A stretch of 64,000 nucleotides of DNA, from the NCBI RefSeq assembly GCF_030409605.1, contig NZ_JAUFQG010000006.1, positions 1,240,001 through 1,304,000 on the forward strand. Direction: 5' to 3'. This DNA comes from Simiduia curdlanivorans (lineage in GTDB: Bacteria > Pseudomonadota > Gammaproteobacteria > Pseudomonadales > Cellvibrionaceae). Numbering within the stretch: position 1 is the stretch's first letter; every line of letters begins with the position of its first letter. Positions 51,905-60,873 of the stretch are shown here, piece by piece. Position numbers and translations under genes: made by a program. The notes under the pieces were generated by a model. That model was not told the DNA's origin. It was given only the letters and a program-made list of their open reading frames with translations, and searched no databases.

Positions 51905-52567
51905 ATGACTAGCCCTGCCCCTAATTCGCCAACCTCGCTCAAAGCGTATTCTTTTGCTGAGGAGCTGGCTAACAGCATCAGCCACGGGCTGGGCGCCCTG
52001 CTCAGTATCATTGGCTTAACCCTCATGGTGATCGTTTCGGTAGCGGCCGACGACGGCTGGAAACTCACCAGCGCCATTGTCTACGGCTCGAGTCTGGTCT
52101 TCCTTTTTTTAGCGTCAACCTTGTATCACAGCGTCCCCAACCCCAAGGTTAAGGGCGTATTAAGAGTGGTAGATCACTGCGCTATCTATATGTTGATTGC
52201 CGGCACCTATACGCCGTTTATGCTCATTAATTTGCGCGGTGCTTGGGGTTGGACCATCTTTGCGGTGATATGGAGTCTGGCGCTATTTGGCATTTTCTTT
52301 AAGCTTTTCTTTCGCCACCGCTTTCCTAAAATATCGCTATTTACCTATATTATGATGGGCTGGCTGGTTATCGTTGCCACCTCGGAAATGTTGGCTAAAG
52401 TGCCTTCTGGCGCACTCTGGTTGCTGCTCGCGGGCGGCCTCGTTTACACCATCGGGGCCATTTTTTATAAGTGGGAGCGCATTCCCTACAACCACGCCAT
52501 CTGGCACCTATTTGTATTAGGTGGCAGCACATGCCATTTCTTAGCGGTTTACCTTTACGTTATTTAG
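51905..52567 (+). CDS. trhA: hemolysin III / TrhA family membrane protein
   Basis: 220 residues, seven membrane segments, PAQR superfamily. Motifs: EELANSISHGLGALLSIIG, STLYHS, VDHCAIYMLIAGTYTPF and the late AIWHLFVLGGSTCHFLAVY, whose His residues form the zinc site. Despite the name, members regulate membrane energetics or lipid homeostasis. ATG 51905 fits the family N-terminus; the frame extends to 51818 without reason. It is followed 30 bases later by a histidine kinase gene. Confidence 0.9.
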   Translation: MTSPAPNSPTSLKAYSFAEELANSISHGLGALLSIIGLTLMVIVSVAADDGWKLTSAIVYGSSLVFLFLASTLYHSVPNPKVKGVLRVVDHCAIYMLIAGTYTPFMLINLRGAWGWTIFAVIWSLALFGIFFKLFFRHRFPKISLFTYIMMGWLVIVATSEMLAKVPSGALWLLLAGGLVYTIGAIFYKWERIPYNHAIWHLFVLGGSTCHFLAVYLYVI

Positions 52568-52597
52568 TAAACCGTCATATTGAAGAGACAGGACGTC

Positions 52598-54343
52598 GTG
52601 AATACGCCTATTGATAACACCGCAAGCTTCGCCGCCAAACAAGAGATGTTGCACCTCTTGGCGCGACAAAGTGGTCGCGTTCCGTTCGGAAAAATTCCCG
52701 CAATTTTGTTGATTGCAGCACTGGCATGGATGAGTGCGCCAAAGGCTATTGTCGCCGGCTGGGCCTGTGCCGCTCTCGCCGTGCTGATGCTGCGCTGGCT
52801 AATTCTCAGCAGGATAGACACTCACTTTTTAGATAGGCCCCAAACTGGCCTTAATCTTAGCGTGTGGCTCAGCTTAATTAATGGCCTAGTCATGGCTTGC
52901 TCGCTGATGGTGTTTCCCTTTATCCCCGAAGTGGAGCGCGCGGTACACACGCTAATACTGATGGGTCTATGCACCGGCGCCATTGCCACAACAGCAGGTC
53001 ACCTGCCTTTGTTTTTATCCTACGCTGCTCCCATTGCACTACCATTGGTGATTATATGGGGCAGCCTAGCAACGCCCAACCAAGCCGAGTGGATTGGCCC
53101 GGGCCTCGCCGTGCTTATCGCAATGTTCTTCGGCTTGATGATTTCGCTGGCGCGCGACACGTCGCGGCTCTATTTACGCTCATTCCAAATTCGATCCGAG
53201 CAAAGTGAACTCAACAGCAAACTTCAGCAAGCGTTAAACCAAGCAGAAATGGCCAGCCACACAAAAACGCGATTTCTAGCCAGCGCCAGCCACGATTTGC
53301 GTCAACCTATTCACACCCTAAGTTTATTTTCGGCGGCGCTTATCCGGCGCGATATCGACACCAAAAGCAAACAGATAGCCAGCCATATGGACAACGCCAT
53401 TCAAGCGCTGGCAGCGCAATTGGACACACTGCTCGACATTTCAAAACTCGAGGCTGGCGTTGTTGACGTCAACATCAAAACGATCGATATACACACCTTA
53501 CTGAGCCGGCTTTTCGAAGAACACATACAGTCAGCGCGGCAGAAAAATCTACACCTCGGTATCAATGGTCTCGAGCACCTGGATATTTCAACAGATCCCA
53601 TCTTGCTCGAACGCATTATTCGCAACCTCTTGAGCAATGCCATTAAGTACACAGACAAAGGTGGCGTCGACCTCAATTTTAGTATCGAAGACCGTCGCCC
53701 CTGCATTGAGGTTATCGATAGCGGGCAAGGGATACCGAGCGAAGAACAGGCTAAAATTTTTGAAGAGTTTTACCAGCTTAACAACCCGGAGCGAAATAGA
53801 AGCAAAGGTTTGGGCCTTGGCCTCGCTATCGTCAAACGCCTCACAAAACTCATCGATATAGACATAGACCTGCGCTCATCGCCGGGTAAGGGCACGCGTA
53901 TTCGGCTACTACTACCCAGCAGCTCACTGCAATCAGTTACGCATGCGCCGCGCGAAGAGTTACCACAACTAGCTTGGCAAAATATCAAAGTACTCGTAGT
54001 AGACGATGAAGCTGATGCATTGCAAGCCATGAGTACTTTACTGCAAGAATTATCCTGCCAAGTATCCTGTGCTCATTCAACCCAGTCAGCGTTAAAAGCT
54101 GCCCGCGTTACACCGCCCGATGTCTTGTTGGCGGATGTAGACTTAAACAGCCATGAACCCGACTTAAATTTAATCGATGTCTTTCACACCCAACATCCCT
54201 CGCTACCGATCATTTTAGTGGGCGGACAAGCGGATACCCAACCCACCTTGGGTGCTGAAGCTACACCGTTAATCCAGTTACAAAAGCCAGTCACCCTAGA
54301 AACCCTCACCCAAGCTATCCGGCAGTCTTTAGCTAAGGTATAA
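52598..54343 (+). CDS. hybrid sensor histidine kinase/response regulator
   Basis: About 581 residues. The N-terminal half has six or seven hydrophobic segments and no obvious periplasmic sensor. Next come a coiled region and a HisKA domain with the phospho-acceptor His in ASHDLRQPIHTLSLF, then an ATPase domain (LLSNAIKYTDKGG, DSGQGIP, GLGLGLAIVKRL). A C-terminal receiver has VVDDEADALQAM, phospho-acceptor Asp in LLADVDLN and Lys in LQKPV. GTG 52598 has AGGA four bases upstream; the frame opens at TTG 52580, which has no RBS. No cognate regulator gene is adjacent. Confidence 0.88.
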   Translation: MNTPIDNTASFAAKQEMLHLLARQSGRVPFGKIPAILLIAALAWMSAPKAIVAGWACAALAVLMLRWLILSRIDTHFLDRPQTGLNLSVWLSLINGLVMACSLMVFPFIPEVERAVHTLILMGLCTGAIATTAGHLPLFLSYAAPIALPLVIIWGSLATPNQAEWIGPGLAVLIAMFFGLMISLARDTSRLYLRSFQIRSEQSELNSKLQQALNQAEMASHTKTRFLASASHDLRQPIHTLSLFSAALIRRDIDTKSKQIASHMDNAIQALAAQLDTLLDISKLEAGVVDVNIKTIDIHTLLSRLFEEHIQSARQKNLHLGINGLEHLDISTDPILLERIIRNLLSNAIKYTDKGGVDLNFSIEDRRPCIEVIDSGQGIPSEEQAKIFEEFYQLNNPERNRSKGLGLGLAIVKRLTKLIDIDIDLRSSPGKGTRIRLLLPSSSLQSVTHAPREELPQLAWQNIKVLVVDDEADALQAMSTLLQELSCQVSCAHSTQSALKAARVTPPDVLLADVDLNSHEPDLNLIDVFHTQHPSLPIILVGGQADTQPTLGAEATPLIQLQKPVTLETLTQAIRQSLAKV

Positions 54344-54624
54344 AAGCCGGTAAGCAAACAGCCATGGCCCAAAATCAAACAAATTTGGGCATAAGGGCGC
54401 ACCACGGCAAGCCTAATGCGATGAAATTCTGAGGGATTAGGCAGCTTTTTCGTTTAGTATCCAAATTAACCCTATGCTTTACTTAATACTCAGGTTAAAG
54501 ATACCCAGACTATAACCATTGAGCTATTACTAGACATCACCGTTAAGGTGTAGGGTCATGTGGAGTCAATATAAGCCCATCAAAGCTCTACACCTCCGCT
54601 GGCAAGCGATAAAGGATATATTCA

Positions 54625-55371
54625 ATGACAAATTTCATTCCCTGGTTGGTCGCCGCTCTGGCCTGTACGGCGCTTCCCGCCGCGGCCGCGGATAGCTCGG
54701 CATTAGCCGAGCAGTTAAAAGCACGCTATCAAGCGTCCAGTGTAAGGCTCAGCAGCAATAGCCAAGCTCAACCCGAAGGGCTTTTTAGCATTGACGGCGC
54801 TCAACAACCGAGCCCGACAAGCCAAAGTTTTATCGCCGGCGCCAGTAGCAAAAGAGATCCAGCCCTCGCTATCGCCCTGCAATTTTTATCTGAAAATTCG
54901 GATTTACTGTCAGCATCAGCCGAAGATTTTCTATTAAAGAAACGCAGCGAGGATCAATTTGGTGTGCAGCACTTTCGTTTTCTGCGCACCCTTGCAGGCA
55001 TACCCGTTGCTGACATGGAAGTTATCGTGCACGTAAACACGAACAATAGCCTTAGTGGTGTTAACGGCAACATTGTCAGGCCAAGTCAACAGCTTATCGA
55101 CCATGTGACTCAAACAAATATCGATGGATTAATCGATAAAGTACAAGCCCTCACCACTGTTGCCGGGTTACGCGCAGAACAGCCGCAGAAGCTACGGCTA
55201 TTAAATGCTGAGTTGTTACTGTTCAGCAATACCCCGCACATCCGCTGGCATCTCGATATAAATTCCAAGGCACAACTAGGCCGCTACAGCTATTGGCTCG
55301 ACGCAGAAACGGGCGAGCTCATTGACGTAAAAAACACCCTGCGCCACCCCATTCCATTGACTAACTATTAA
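54625..55371 (+). CDS. stand-alone FTP/PepSY-type propeptide of an M4 protease
   Basis: 248-residue exported protein: signal peptide (...LPAAAA), then the fungalysin/thermolysin propeptide pattern with SFIAGASSKRDPALAIALQFLSENSDLL, FGVQHFRFLRTLAGIPVADMEVIVHVN and NIVRP, then a PepSY-like segment ending YWLDAETGELIDVKNTLRHP. In usual M4 enzymes this is the N-terminal half of the same chain and acts as intramolecular chaperone and inhibitor. Here it ends in a stop and the protease domain starts as a new exported protein 21 bases later, so it probably acts in trans. Confidence 0.85.
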   Translation: MTNFIPWLVAALACTALPAAAADSSALAEQLKARYQASSVRLSSNSQAQPEGLFSIDGAQQPSPTSQSFIAGASSKRDPALAIALQFLSENSDLLSASAEDFLLKKRSEDQFGVQHFRFLRTLAGIPVADMEVIVHVNTNNSLSGVNGNIVRPSQQLIDHVTQTNIDGLIDKVQALTTVAGLRAEQPQKLRLLNAELLLFSNTPHIRWHLDINSKAQLGRYSYWLDAETGELIDVKNTLRHPIPLTNY

Positions 55372-55392
55372 TTAACAAAAGGCATTGTCACT

Positions 55393-57033
55393 ATGAAATG
55401 GTTACCTACTCTAGCCTTTGGACTCCTAAGCTGTAACCTTATTGCGACGGCGCACGCAGCCACGCTCGCAAAAGGCCAAATAGCACATTACAGTTTTCAG
55501 ACGGTCGCAGGAAAAAGTTATGAAATTGGCTACAGCACAAATAGCACCTGCTCAAATTCACTGAGCAAGAGTTGCTGCGCGCTGCTCATTAACAACAGCG
55601 CAAGCCAGCCTAGCGGGAACAGTTTCGACCATGTGGTGGCCGCTGCTGACAACAGCGTCGCCAGCTTAGTCATTGATCGGACCAGTAACGGCACCGTTAG
55701 CGCGGCCGTGTATGCCATCGAGGCCTGTAACTACAACCCGCCCAGTATTTTAAGTGAAGCCAACACTGTCGACACCTTAAAGTTCGGTACCGCAACCGGC
55801 CAGTTAGGTAATGACTACGCCAATGTACCCACCACGCAGGTCAACCCCGCCGACGGTTTTATGCTCAGAGACATTAGCCGGCGTACCAGCATGGCCGGCG
55901 TTAATGGCAACCCCAATACCGGCGCCATGTCCGGCACTGGAGAAATAAGCGCCCGTCGAATTTTCGGCTATTGGTTGAACAGAGATTACTTTTTAGCAGA
56001 TAACGCCAAAGACAGCGACAACCACTTTGATTCATCGCAACAAGGTGAATTGGCCGACGCCTTAATGAATTCCGGCAAGGTGTACGACTACTGGCGCGAT
56101 GTCCTAGGCTTCAACAGCTACGATCAAAACGGCGCCGCCATGCATGCACAAACCAATGCGCCCTACCCACCCGTAGCGCAACCTTTTTGCGGTAGAATCT
56201 ATCCGGCCGATTCACTCTACAACGCCTTCTGGGATGGCAGTGAAATCGTCTTTACGCCGCGCGATTTTACCGACATAGGTGGCAATTATTACCCTCACAG
56301 TTTAGCAGCTGCCCTAGACGTAACCGCGCACGAATGGGGCCATGCCATTTCTGATCGCGCGGTCAATCTCGTGTACCAACGGGAATCCGGTGCCCTCAAT
56401 GAAGCTTACTCAGATTGGATGGGTGTTGCCGTTGAGTTTGCCAACGGCGAGGACAACTGGACCCTCGGTGAGGGCGTCGAGACGATCCGCGATCTCGCTA
56501 ACCCGCGCGCATTCAATCAACCCGATACCTACAAAGGCACCTACTGGAAAGCAACCGATACCATTGCTTGCCCAACACCGGATGTCTGCTTTAACGATTA
56601 TTGCGGCGTACACACCAACAGTGGCGTACCGAACAAAATGTTTTATTTGCTCGCCAACGGCGGCACCCACAATAACGTAACGGTAACGGGTATTGGTGTC
56701 GATACAGCGATCAAAATTGCCACCGATGCACTGCACAATTACTGGACGGCGAACGAGGATTTCATAGGCGCGCGCGCTGGTATGGAGGCGGCAGCGGCCA
56801 ATTATGGCGCTGATGCGGCGGCCCAAGTGGCGCTCGCCTGGCAAGCAGTCGGCGTGATCAAAAAAGAGGAAGATGATTCCAAGTTATCCCGCTTTGGCTC
56901 TACCGGCGGTGGTGGCGGTTGCGCGGCGGGTAGCGGCTCACCCTTCGACCCAACGCTTTGGCTATTGGCGTTAATTGCCGGCCTCGGCCTTGTAAAGAAA
57001 CGTGTCGCACTTGCCAGAAAGCGCGCCGCCTAA
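55393..57033 (+). CDS. M4 family metallopeptidase with PPC-like N-terminal domain and C-terminal sorting tag
   Basis: 546-residue exported thermolysin-like protease. A signal peptide (...IATAHA) is followed by a beta domain (residues about 23-115, KGQIAHYSFQTVAGKSYEIGYST) resembling pre-peptidase C-terminal (PPC) domains. The M4 catalytic domain has the zinc helix AHEWGHAISD near residue 312, Glu in SGALNEAYSDW, and a later His in CGVHTNSGVPNKMFYLL. The C-terminus is GGGGGCAAGSGSPFDPTL followed by a hydrophobic span and KKRVALARKRAA. That tag resembles Gly/Cys/FDP sorting signals (JDVT-CTERM or MYXO-CTERM style). No propeptide of its own; it is encoded just upstream. Overlaps the next gene by 32 bases. 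Confidence 0.88.
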   Translation: MKWLPTLAFGLLSCNLIATAHAATLAKGQIAHYSFQTVAGKSYEIGYSTNSTCSNSLSKSCCALLINNSASQPSGNSFDHVVAAADNSVASLVIDRTSNGTVSAAVYAIEACNYNPPSILSEANTVDTLKFGTATGQLGNDYANVPTTQVNPADGFMLRDISRRTSMAGVNGNPNTGAMSGTGEISARRIFGYWLNRDYFLADNAKDSDNHFDSSQQGELADALMNSGKVYDYWRDVLGFNSYDQNGAAMHAQTNAPYPPVAQPFCGRIYPADSLYNAFWDGSEIVFTPRDFTDIGGNYYPHSLAAALDVTAHEWGHAISDRAVNLVYQRESGALNEAYSDWMGVAVEFANGEDNWTLGEGVETIRDLANPRAFNQPDTYKGTYWKATDTIACPTPDVCFNDYCGVHTNSGVPNKMFYLLANGGTHNNVTVTGIGVDTAIKIATDALHNYWTANEDFIGARAGMEAAAANYGADAAAQVALAWQAVGVIKKEEDDSKLSRFGSTGGGGGCAAGSGSPFDPTLWLLALIAGLGLVKKRVALARKRAA

Positions 57034-57463
57034 AGCCAATCACTGGTGGCAAGACCGCCAGTGGTTAATCGCCCTATGCGCTGGTCTTTTGCTTAGTGCC
57101 AGCGCCGGTTTTGTGTTGCGCGCAAGCATCTTATCACCCGCCTCTTTACTCGCCTTTTTCTTACTCGCGCTTATTTACCCACTATTAGAAGAAATCGTCT
57201 TTCGCGGCCAAATTCAGCCAATCATTCTGCGTCACTGGCCTGTAAAATTTAGCGCCATCAGCGCCGCCAACCTCATCACCAGCGCAATATTTGTGCTCCT
57301 ACACATCGCCAGCCGCGGCGTCTCCACACTAACCTTGGCCGTGTTTTTTCCGTCGCTACTTTTTGGTTACTTTCGCGAACGGCACGGGCATATTAAAAGT
57401 GCTGTAGCTTTGCACGCGGGGTTTAATTGGGTGTTTTTCTTGACGCTTTCGGTTTTTAACTAA
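57002..57463 (+). CDS. CPBP family glutamic-type intramembrane protease
   Basis: 153-residue membrane protein with about four segments and the CPBP motifs: EEIVFRGQIQPII (paired Glu), LLHIASRGV (His) and LHAGFNWVFF (His/Asn). Start GTG 57002 lies inside the end of the M4 protease gene, so the two are co-translated. CPBP proteins include enzymes proposed to process C-terminal sorting tags (myxosortase-type MrtX, MrtJ). The overlap strongly suggests that its substrate is the tag of the preceding protease; this is inference. Confidence 0.88.
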   Translation: MSHLPESAPPKANHWWQDRQWLIALCAGLLLSASAGFVLRASILSPASLLAFFLLALIYPLLEEIVFRGQIQPIILRHWPVKFSAISAANLITSAIFVLLHIASRGVSTLTLAVFFPSLLFGYFRERHGHIKSAVALHAGFNWVFFLTLSVFN

Positions 57464-57571
57464 GCGAGGATGAGATTGTTTGGCTGGGTGCGACATAAGC
57501 TCGGAGTTTATTCGTTCGACGTGCCATAAAATTTTGCGTGCTTATAAAATTTATAATGTCTGGCTATCCAG

Positions 57572-57641
57572 CGCCAGAAGAGGCGCGCTGCCCTTGTAAC
57601 AATCAAGGACAGCGCGATACAAGAACTCACCTCTTCTGGCG
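57572..57641. ncRNA. 70-base nested hairpin, structured element or double terminator
   Basis: Outer stem CGCCAGAAGAGG (57572-57583) with CCTCTTCTGGCG (57630-57641), both perfect. Inner stem CGCGCTG.CCTTG with CAAGG.CAGCGCG (57584-57596 with 57604-57616), with one mismatch. AT-rich flanks contain TTATAAAATTTATAA and TTATGCATTATAA. It lies between convergent CPBP and hydrolase genes. It could end both transcripts, but the size and nested design exceed a simple terminator. Confidence 0.45.
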
Positions 57642-57697
57642 TCTGCAAGGCGTAATTTTTTATGCATTATAAAAAAGATGCAACTCAACTTTGGACA

Positions 57698-58600
57698 TTA
57701 ACGTGAACAGTCTGGTTGGGGTAGTAAATTTTCATTAAGAAAACTCACCACTTTATCAAAGTTATCATGATGCTCATTGTGCCCACCCACTAATGGTATA
57801 TGCTGGCTTGGGTAGGGGAAGTTATTTTGCTCCAACCGGCTGAGCATAATTTCAGACATTTCCATTGATGGCCATTGTTCGTCATCAGTACCAGAAATGA
57901 GCAGTATAGGTCCAGATATATTCTCAACCCTTATGGCCGCAGCCTCCATAGCTTCGGCATTTTGCATCATTTTTTCGAAAGCGCCCCGTAAGTTACCTGA
58001 TATTAAATCCGGAGTAGCGCTCCATGGTACAGGGACAAAAGGAAGAGGCTTTTCGTTATAGGCGAATCCAGGCGTTGTCATCGCTTCATTTAGCGCTGCG
58101 AACACCGAGCTACCCGGAACTATGCCTATCACGGCTTTGTACTCTTCATAATAGCTACCCATAAGCAGCGCCAGCTCGCCGCCGCGAGAAACGCCCATAA
58201 CGGCGATGCAATTTGAGTTTATTCTAGGATCTAGCGAGGCCTCTATCACAGCTTTGTGGACGCCTTCGATAGCAATTCTATCGAGCTGTTCTGGTGTACC
58301 ATCAGCGCCGAAGTAGGCGATTGATAAAAACGCGTAGCCATTTTCTTGGAGTAGCTTTCTCTGTTTTTCTCCGTGCTTTCCAGCCCAGCTATTGCCACCT
58401 TCAGCACCGCCAAGGCCAATAACTAAAGGTTGACCTACTTCCTCGTTTAAAAACAGTTTTGTTTTCACCTCGCCGTATTTATCTGGCAAGGTCTTTGTAT
58501 CAAATGAGTAGATCGTGTAATTTATGTAGGCCACCAACGCTATCAATAACGTAAATATTGCGATCAACAACCATTTGAATAATCTGAATACTATTGTCAC
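57698..58600 (-). CDS. alpha/beta hydrolase (BAAT/acyl-CoA thioester hydrolase C-terminal type)
   Basis: 300 residues with an N-terminal membrane anchor (FKWLLIAIFTLLIALVAYI). The hydrolase fold has the nucleophile elbow MGVSRGGELALLMGS, an acidic residue in ISGTDDEQWPS and His in GGHNEHHDNF, matching the BAAT_C family. It probably cleaves a thioester or ester at the membrane; substrate unknown. GC is lower than in neighbours. No partner gene. Confidence 0.84.
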   Translation of the reverse strand: MTIVFRLFKWLLIAIFTLLIALVAYINYTIYSFDTKTLPDKYGEVKTKLFLNEEVGQPLVIGLGGAEGGNSWAGKHGEKQRKLLQENGYAFLSIAYFGADGTPEQLDRIAIEGVHKAVIEASLDPRINSNCIAVMGVSRGGELALLMGSYYEEYKAVIGIVPGSSVFAALNEAMTTPGFAYNEKPLPFVPVPWSATPDLISGNLRGAFEKMMQNAEAMEAAAIRVENISGPILLISGTDDEQWPSMEMSEIMLSRLEQNNFPYPSQHIPLVGGHNEHHDNFDKVVSFLNENLLPQPDCSR

Positions 58601-58788
58601 TTGAATTCCTTTTTTTGTGTGATTTTCAATTGCTAGTAGGTTTTTCCATTAAACTTTTATAAATGATATGCCGCTCCTGCGGCATACAGCCGCCATGGAT
58701 GGAGAGAGCGATATAGATTGTAGTGATCTGCAGCGCGCCGTTCTCGGGCGTCCTGCCCTTCACGGCATTCATACTTCCTGTATTTCAT

Positions 58789-58811
58789 AAAAAAGCCCAG
58801 CGGGGCTGGGC
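58789..58811 (-). terminator. rho-independent terminator after the alpha-glucosidase gene
   Basis: Leftward reading: GCCCAGC-CCC-GCTGGGC followed by TTTTTT, 37 bases after the stop. Confidence 0.93.
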
Positions 58812-58847
58812 GAAGACGAGAGAGCAAAAACGAGGTCATACAAAAAA

Positions 58848-60488
58848 TTAACGCATAAAGGCGCCGGTATAAGCAGGTAAATTAAGTACTTGCTCTTCCA
58901 AGCTTGCACCTTGCAACCCATGGCCATCTAGCATCGACAAGGTCGCGGGAATGGGGATTTGCACCGTTTTATCGGTTAGATTAAAGGCCGCCCACAAAGA
59001 TTGGCCGCCATCGGCTTTATCAAAGCGTTCGAACAGTAAACAGCCGTCAGGAGCGCTGGCGAAACGAATTTCGCCACCGAGCAATAGCGGTTGATCTTTT
59101 CGCCAGGCCATAAAGCCGCGATAAAAATGTAGCATTGAATTAGCATCAGCTTCCTGCACATCAACGGCGAGCGCGGCGTGCGCCTCAGATACCGGCAGCC
59201 AGGGTTTTACCTTGCTAAAACCGGCATTTTTTTCATTCGACTGCCAAGGCATAGGCGTTCTGCAGCCGTCGCGGCCCTTAAAGTTTGGCCAGAAAGTTAT
59301 GCCATAGGGATCTTGCAAGTCTTCGAAGGCGATATCGGCCTCAGTTAGTCCCAACTCTTCACCTTGGTAGTAACAAACGCTACCGCGCAATGAGGCCACG
59401 AGTGCGTGCAAGGTTTTACCTAGCACGGGGTTGTAACCACCACCCCAGCGCGACATTACGCGCACCACATCGTGATTCGATAACGACCAGCAAGGCCAGC
59501 CCTCACCTAAGCTAGCTTCCAGGTTTTCCACTGTGTCGCGAATGTGTTTGGCACATAACTCTGGCACTAACAATTCAAAACTGTAGGCCATATGCAACCG
59601 CTCATTATTAGCGGTGTATTCAGCCATGGTGGCCAAACTATCTTCGGACGAAATTTCACCAAGGGTCACGGCACCTGGGAAGCGGTCGATTAAACGGCGC
59701 AATCGTTCAAGAAATGCGAGGTTTTCCGGCTGGGTGTTGTTGTAATAATGGTATTGAAAAGCGTAGGGGTTATCTTCACTAAAGCCGCGGCCCTGACGCT
59801 GCTCTGGCGGCTTGGCGGGGTTATCGCGCAGCTGCGCGTCGTGAAAACAAAAATTGATGGCATCCAAGCGCAAGCCATCGACGCCGCGCTCCAACCAAAA
59901 CTCCACTTCCGCTAAAATTTGATTCTGTACATCGGGATTGTGGAAATTTAAATCTGGCTGACTTTTCAGAAAGTTGTGCAGGTAATATTGCCCGCGACGC
60001 GGTTCCCACTCCCAACCGCAGCCACCAAAAATAGAAATCCAATTGTTCGGTGCCGTGCCATCAGGCTTGGCATCGGCCCACACATACCAATCCGATTTTG
60101 GATTGTCGCGGCTGGCCCGGCTCTCTTCAAACCAAGCGTGCTGATCGCTGGTGTGGCTCAGTACCTGATCGATCATGACTTTAATATTGCGCTCATGCGC
60201 CTGCGCTATGAGCGCATCTAAATCATCAAGCGAGCCGAACAAGGGGTCGACATCGCGATAGTCGCTAATGTCATAGCCAAAATCTTTCATTGGCGATTTA
60301 AAGAAGGGAGACACCCAAATGGCGTCTACACCTAAACTCGCTATGTAATCCAGCTTGCCAATAATGCCGCGAATATCACCCACACCATCGTCATTGGCAT
60401 CCATTAGGCTTCTTGGATACACCTGATAGATGACGGCTCCACGCCACCAAGGGCTGTTTGCTTGCATTGAACTTGGCGCAGTTGACAT
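58848..60488 (-). CDS. GH13 alpha-glucosidase / oligo-1,6-glucosidase type
   Basis: Cytoplasmic alpha-glucosidase of 546 residues acting on maltose or short dextrins. GH13 regions: IWVSPFFKSPMKDFGYDISDYRDV, VMIDQVLSHTSDQHAWF, GLRLDAINF with the nucleophile Asp, VTLGEIS with the acid/base Glu, SNHDVVR with the third Asp. It starts MSTAPSSMQANSPWWRGAVIYQVYPRSL; no signal peptide. Divergent from the secreted amylase and MFS gene, so part of a starch/maltodextrin utilisation locus. Confidence 0.92.
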   Translation of the reverse strand: MSTAPSSMQANSPWWRGAVIYQVYPRSLMDANDDGVGDIRGIIGKLDYIASLGVDAIWVSPFFKSPMKDFGYDISDYRDVDPLFGSLDDLDALIAQAHERNIKVMIDQVLSHTSDQHAWFEESRASRDNPKSDWYVWADAKPDGTAPNNWISIFGGCGWEWEPRRGQYYLHNFLKSQPDLNFHNPDVQNQILAEVEFWLERGVDGLRLDAINFCFHDAQLRDNPAKPPEQRQGRGFSEDNPYAFQYHYYNNTQPENLAFLERLRRLIDRFPGAVTLGEISSEDSLATMAEYTANNERLHMAYSFELLVPELCAKHIRDTVENLEASLGEGWPCWSLSNHDVVRVMSRWGGGYNPVLGKTLHALVASLRGSVCYYQGEELGLTEADIAFEDLQDPYGITFWPNFKGRDGCRTPMPWQSNEKNAGFSKVKPWLPVSEAHAALAVDVQEADANSMLHFYRGFMAWRKDQPLLLGGEIRFASAPDGCLLFERFDKADGGQSLWAAFNLTDKTVQIPIPATLSMLDGHGLQGASLEEQVLNLPAYTGAFMR

Positions 60489-60873
60489 GGCTACCTCAAA
60501 TGACTGAATCCCTACCTGCTAATCTTAATTGCAGCTACAGCTATCTACCTAACTAGAGAGGTTGTGATAGAGCTGAACGCCACGATGATCGAGCCGGCAA
60601 TTCATTATTGTTTTCGATAAATGCAACATACTGGAGCGGGCCAAAGTACAGCAAGTGACTACATACGTATGCATAGCAGACGAGCGTCCAACTAACGCGC
60701 CTAAGCCTATGAATACGTATGTATTATTGGTCAGATTCTAGGTCTTCACGGGCCTTATGGAATAACCTATGGATGTATTGTGATTGTTAGTCCTCTCGTT
60801 CTTTGCCCCCGCCAAACGGCTCAATTGCCGGCTGGCGGCGGGTCATTTTTTTAGAACCCTTACCGGAGCCACC
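60489..60873. promoter_or_regulatory. divergent control region of the maltodextrin locus with two ATACGTAT operator-like sites
   Basis: 385 bases between divergent GH13 genes. CATACGTATG (60662-60671) and AATACGTATG (60712-60721) share the palindromic core ATACGTAT, and their centres are exactly 50 bases apart. LacI-family sugar regulators bind palindromes with a central CG, so a MalR-like repressor is a fair guess; no regulator gene is visible in the window. Nothing else identifiable. Confidence 0.5.

Noticed and set aside
54560..54600. GGTGTAG and CTACACC before the propeptide gene
   Set aside because: Seven-base complementarity about 45 bases apart is too weak for a called structure.
56410..56844. 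Leftward 144-codon frame within the M4 protease
   Set aside because: Antisense to the zinc protease domain; no RBS and no family features.
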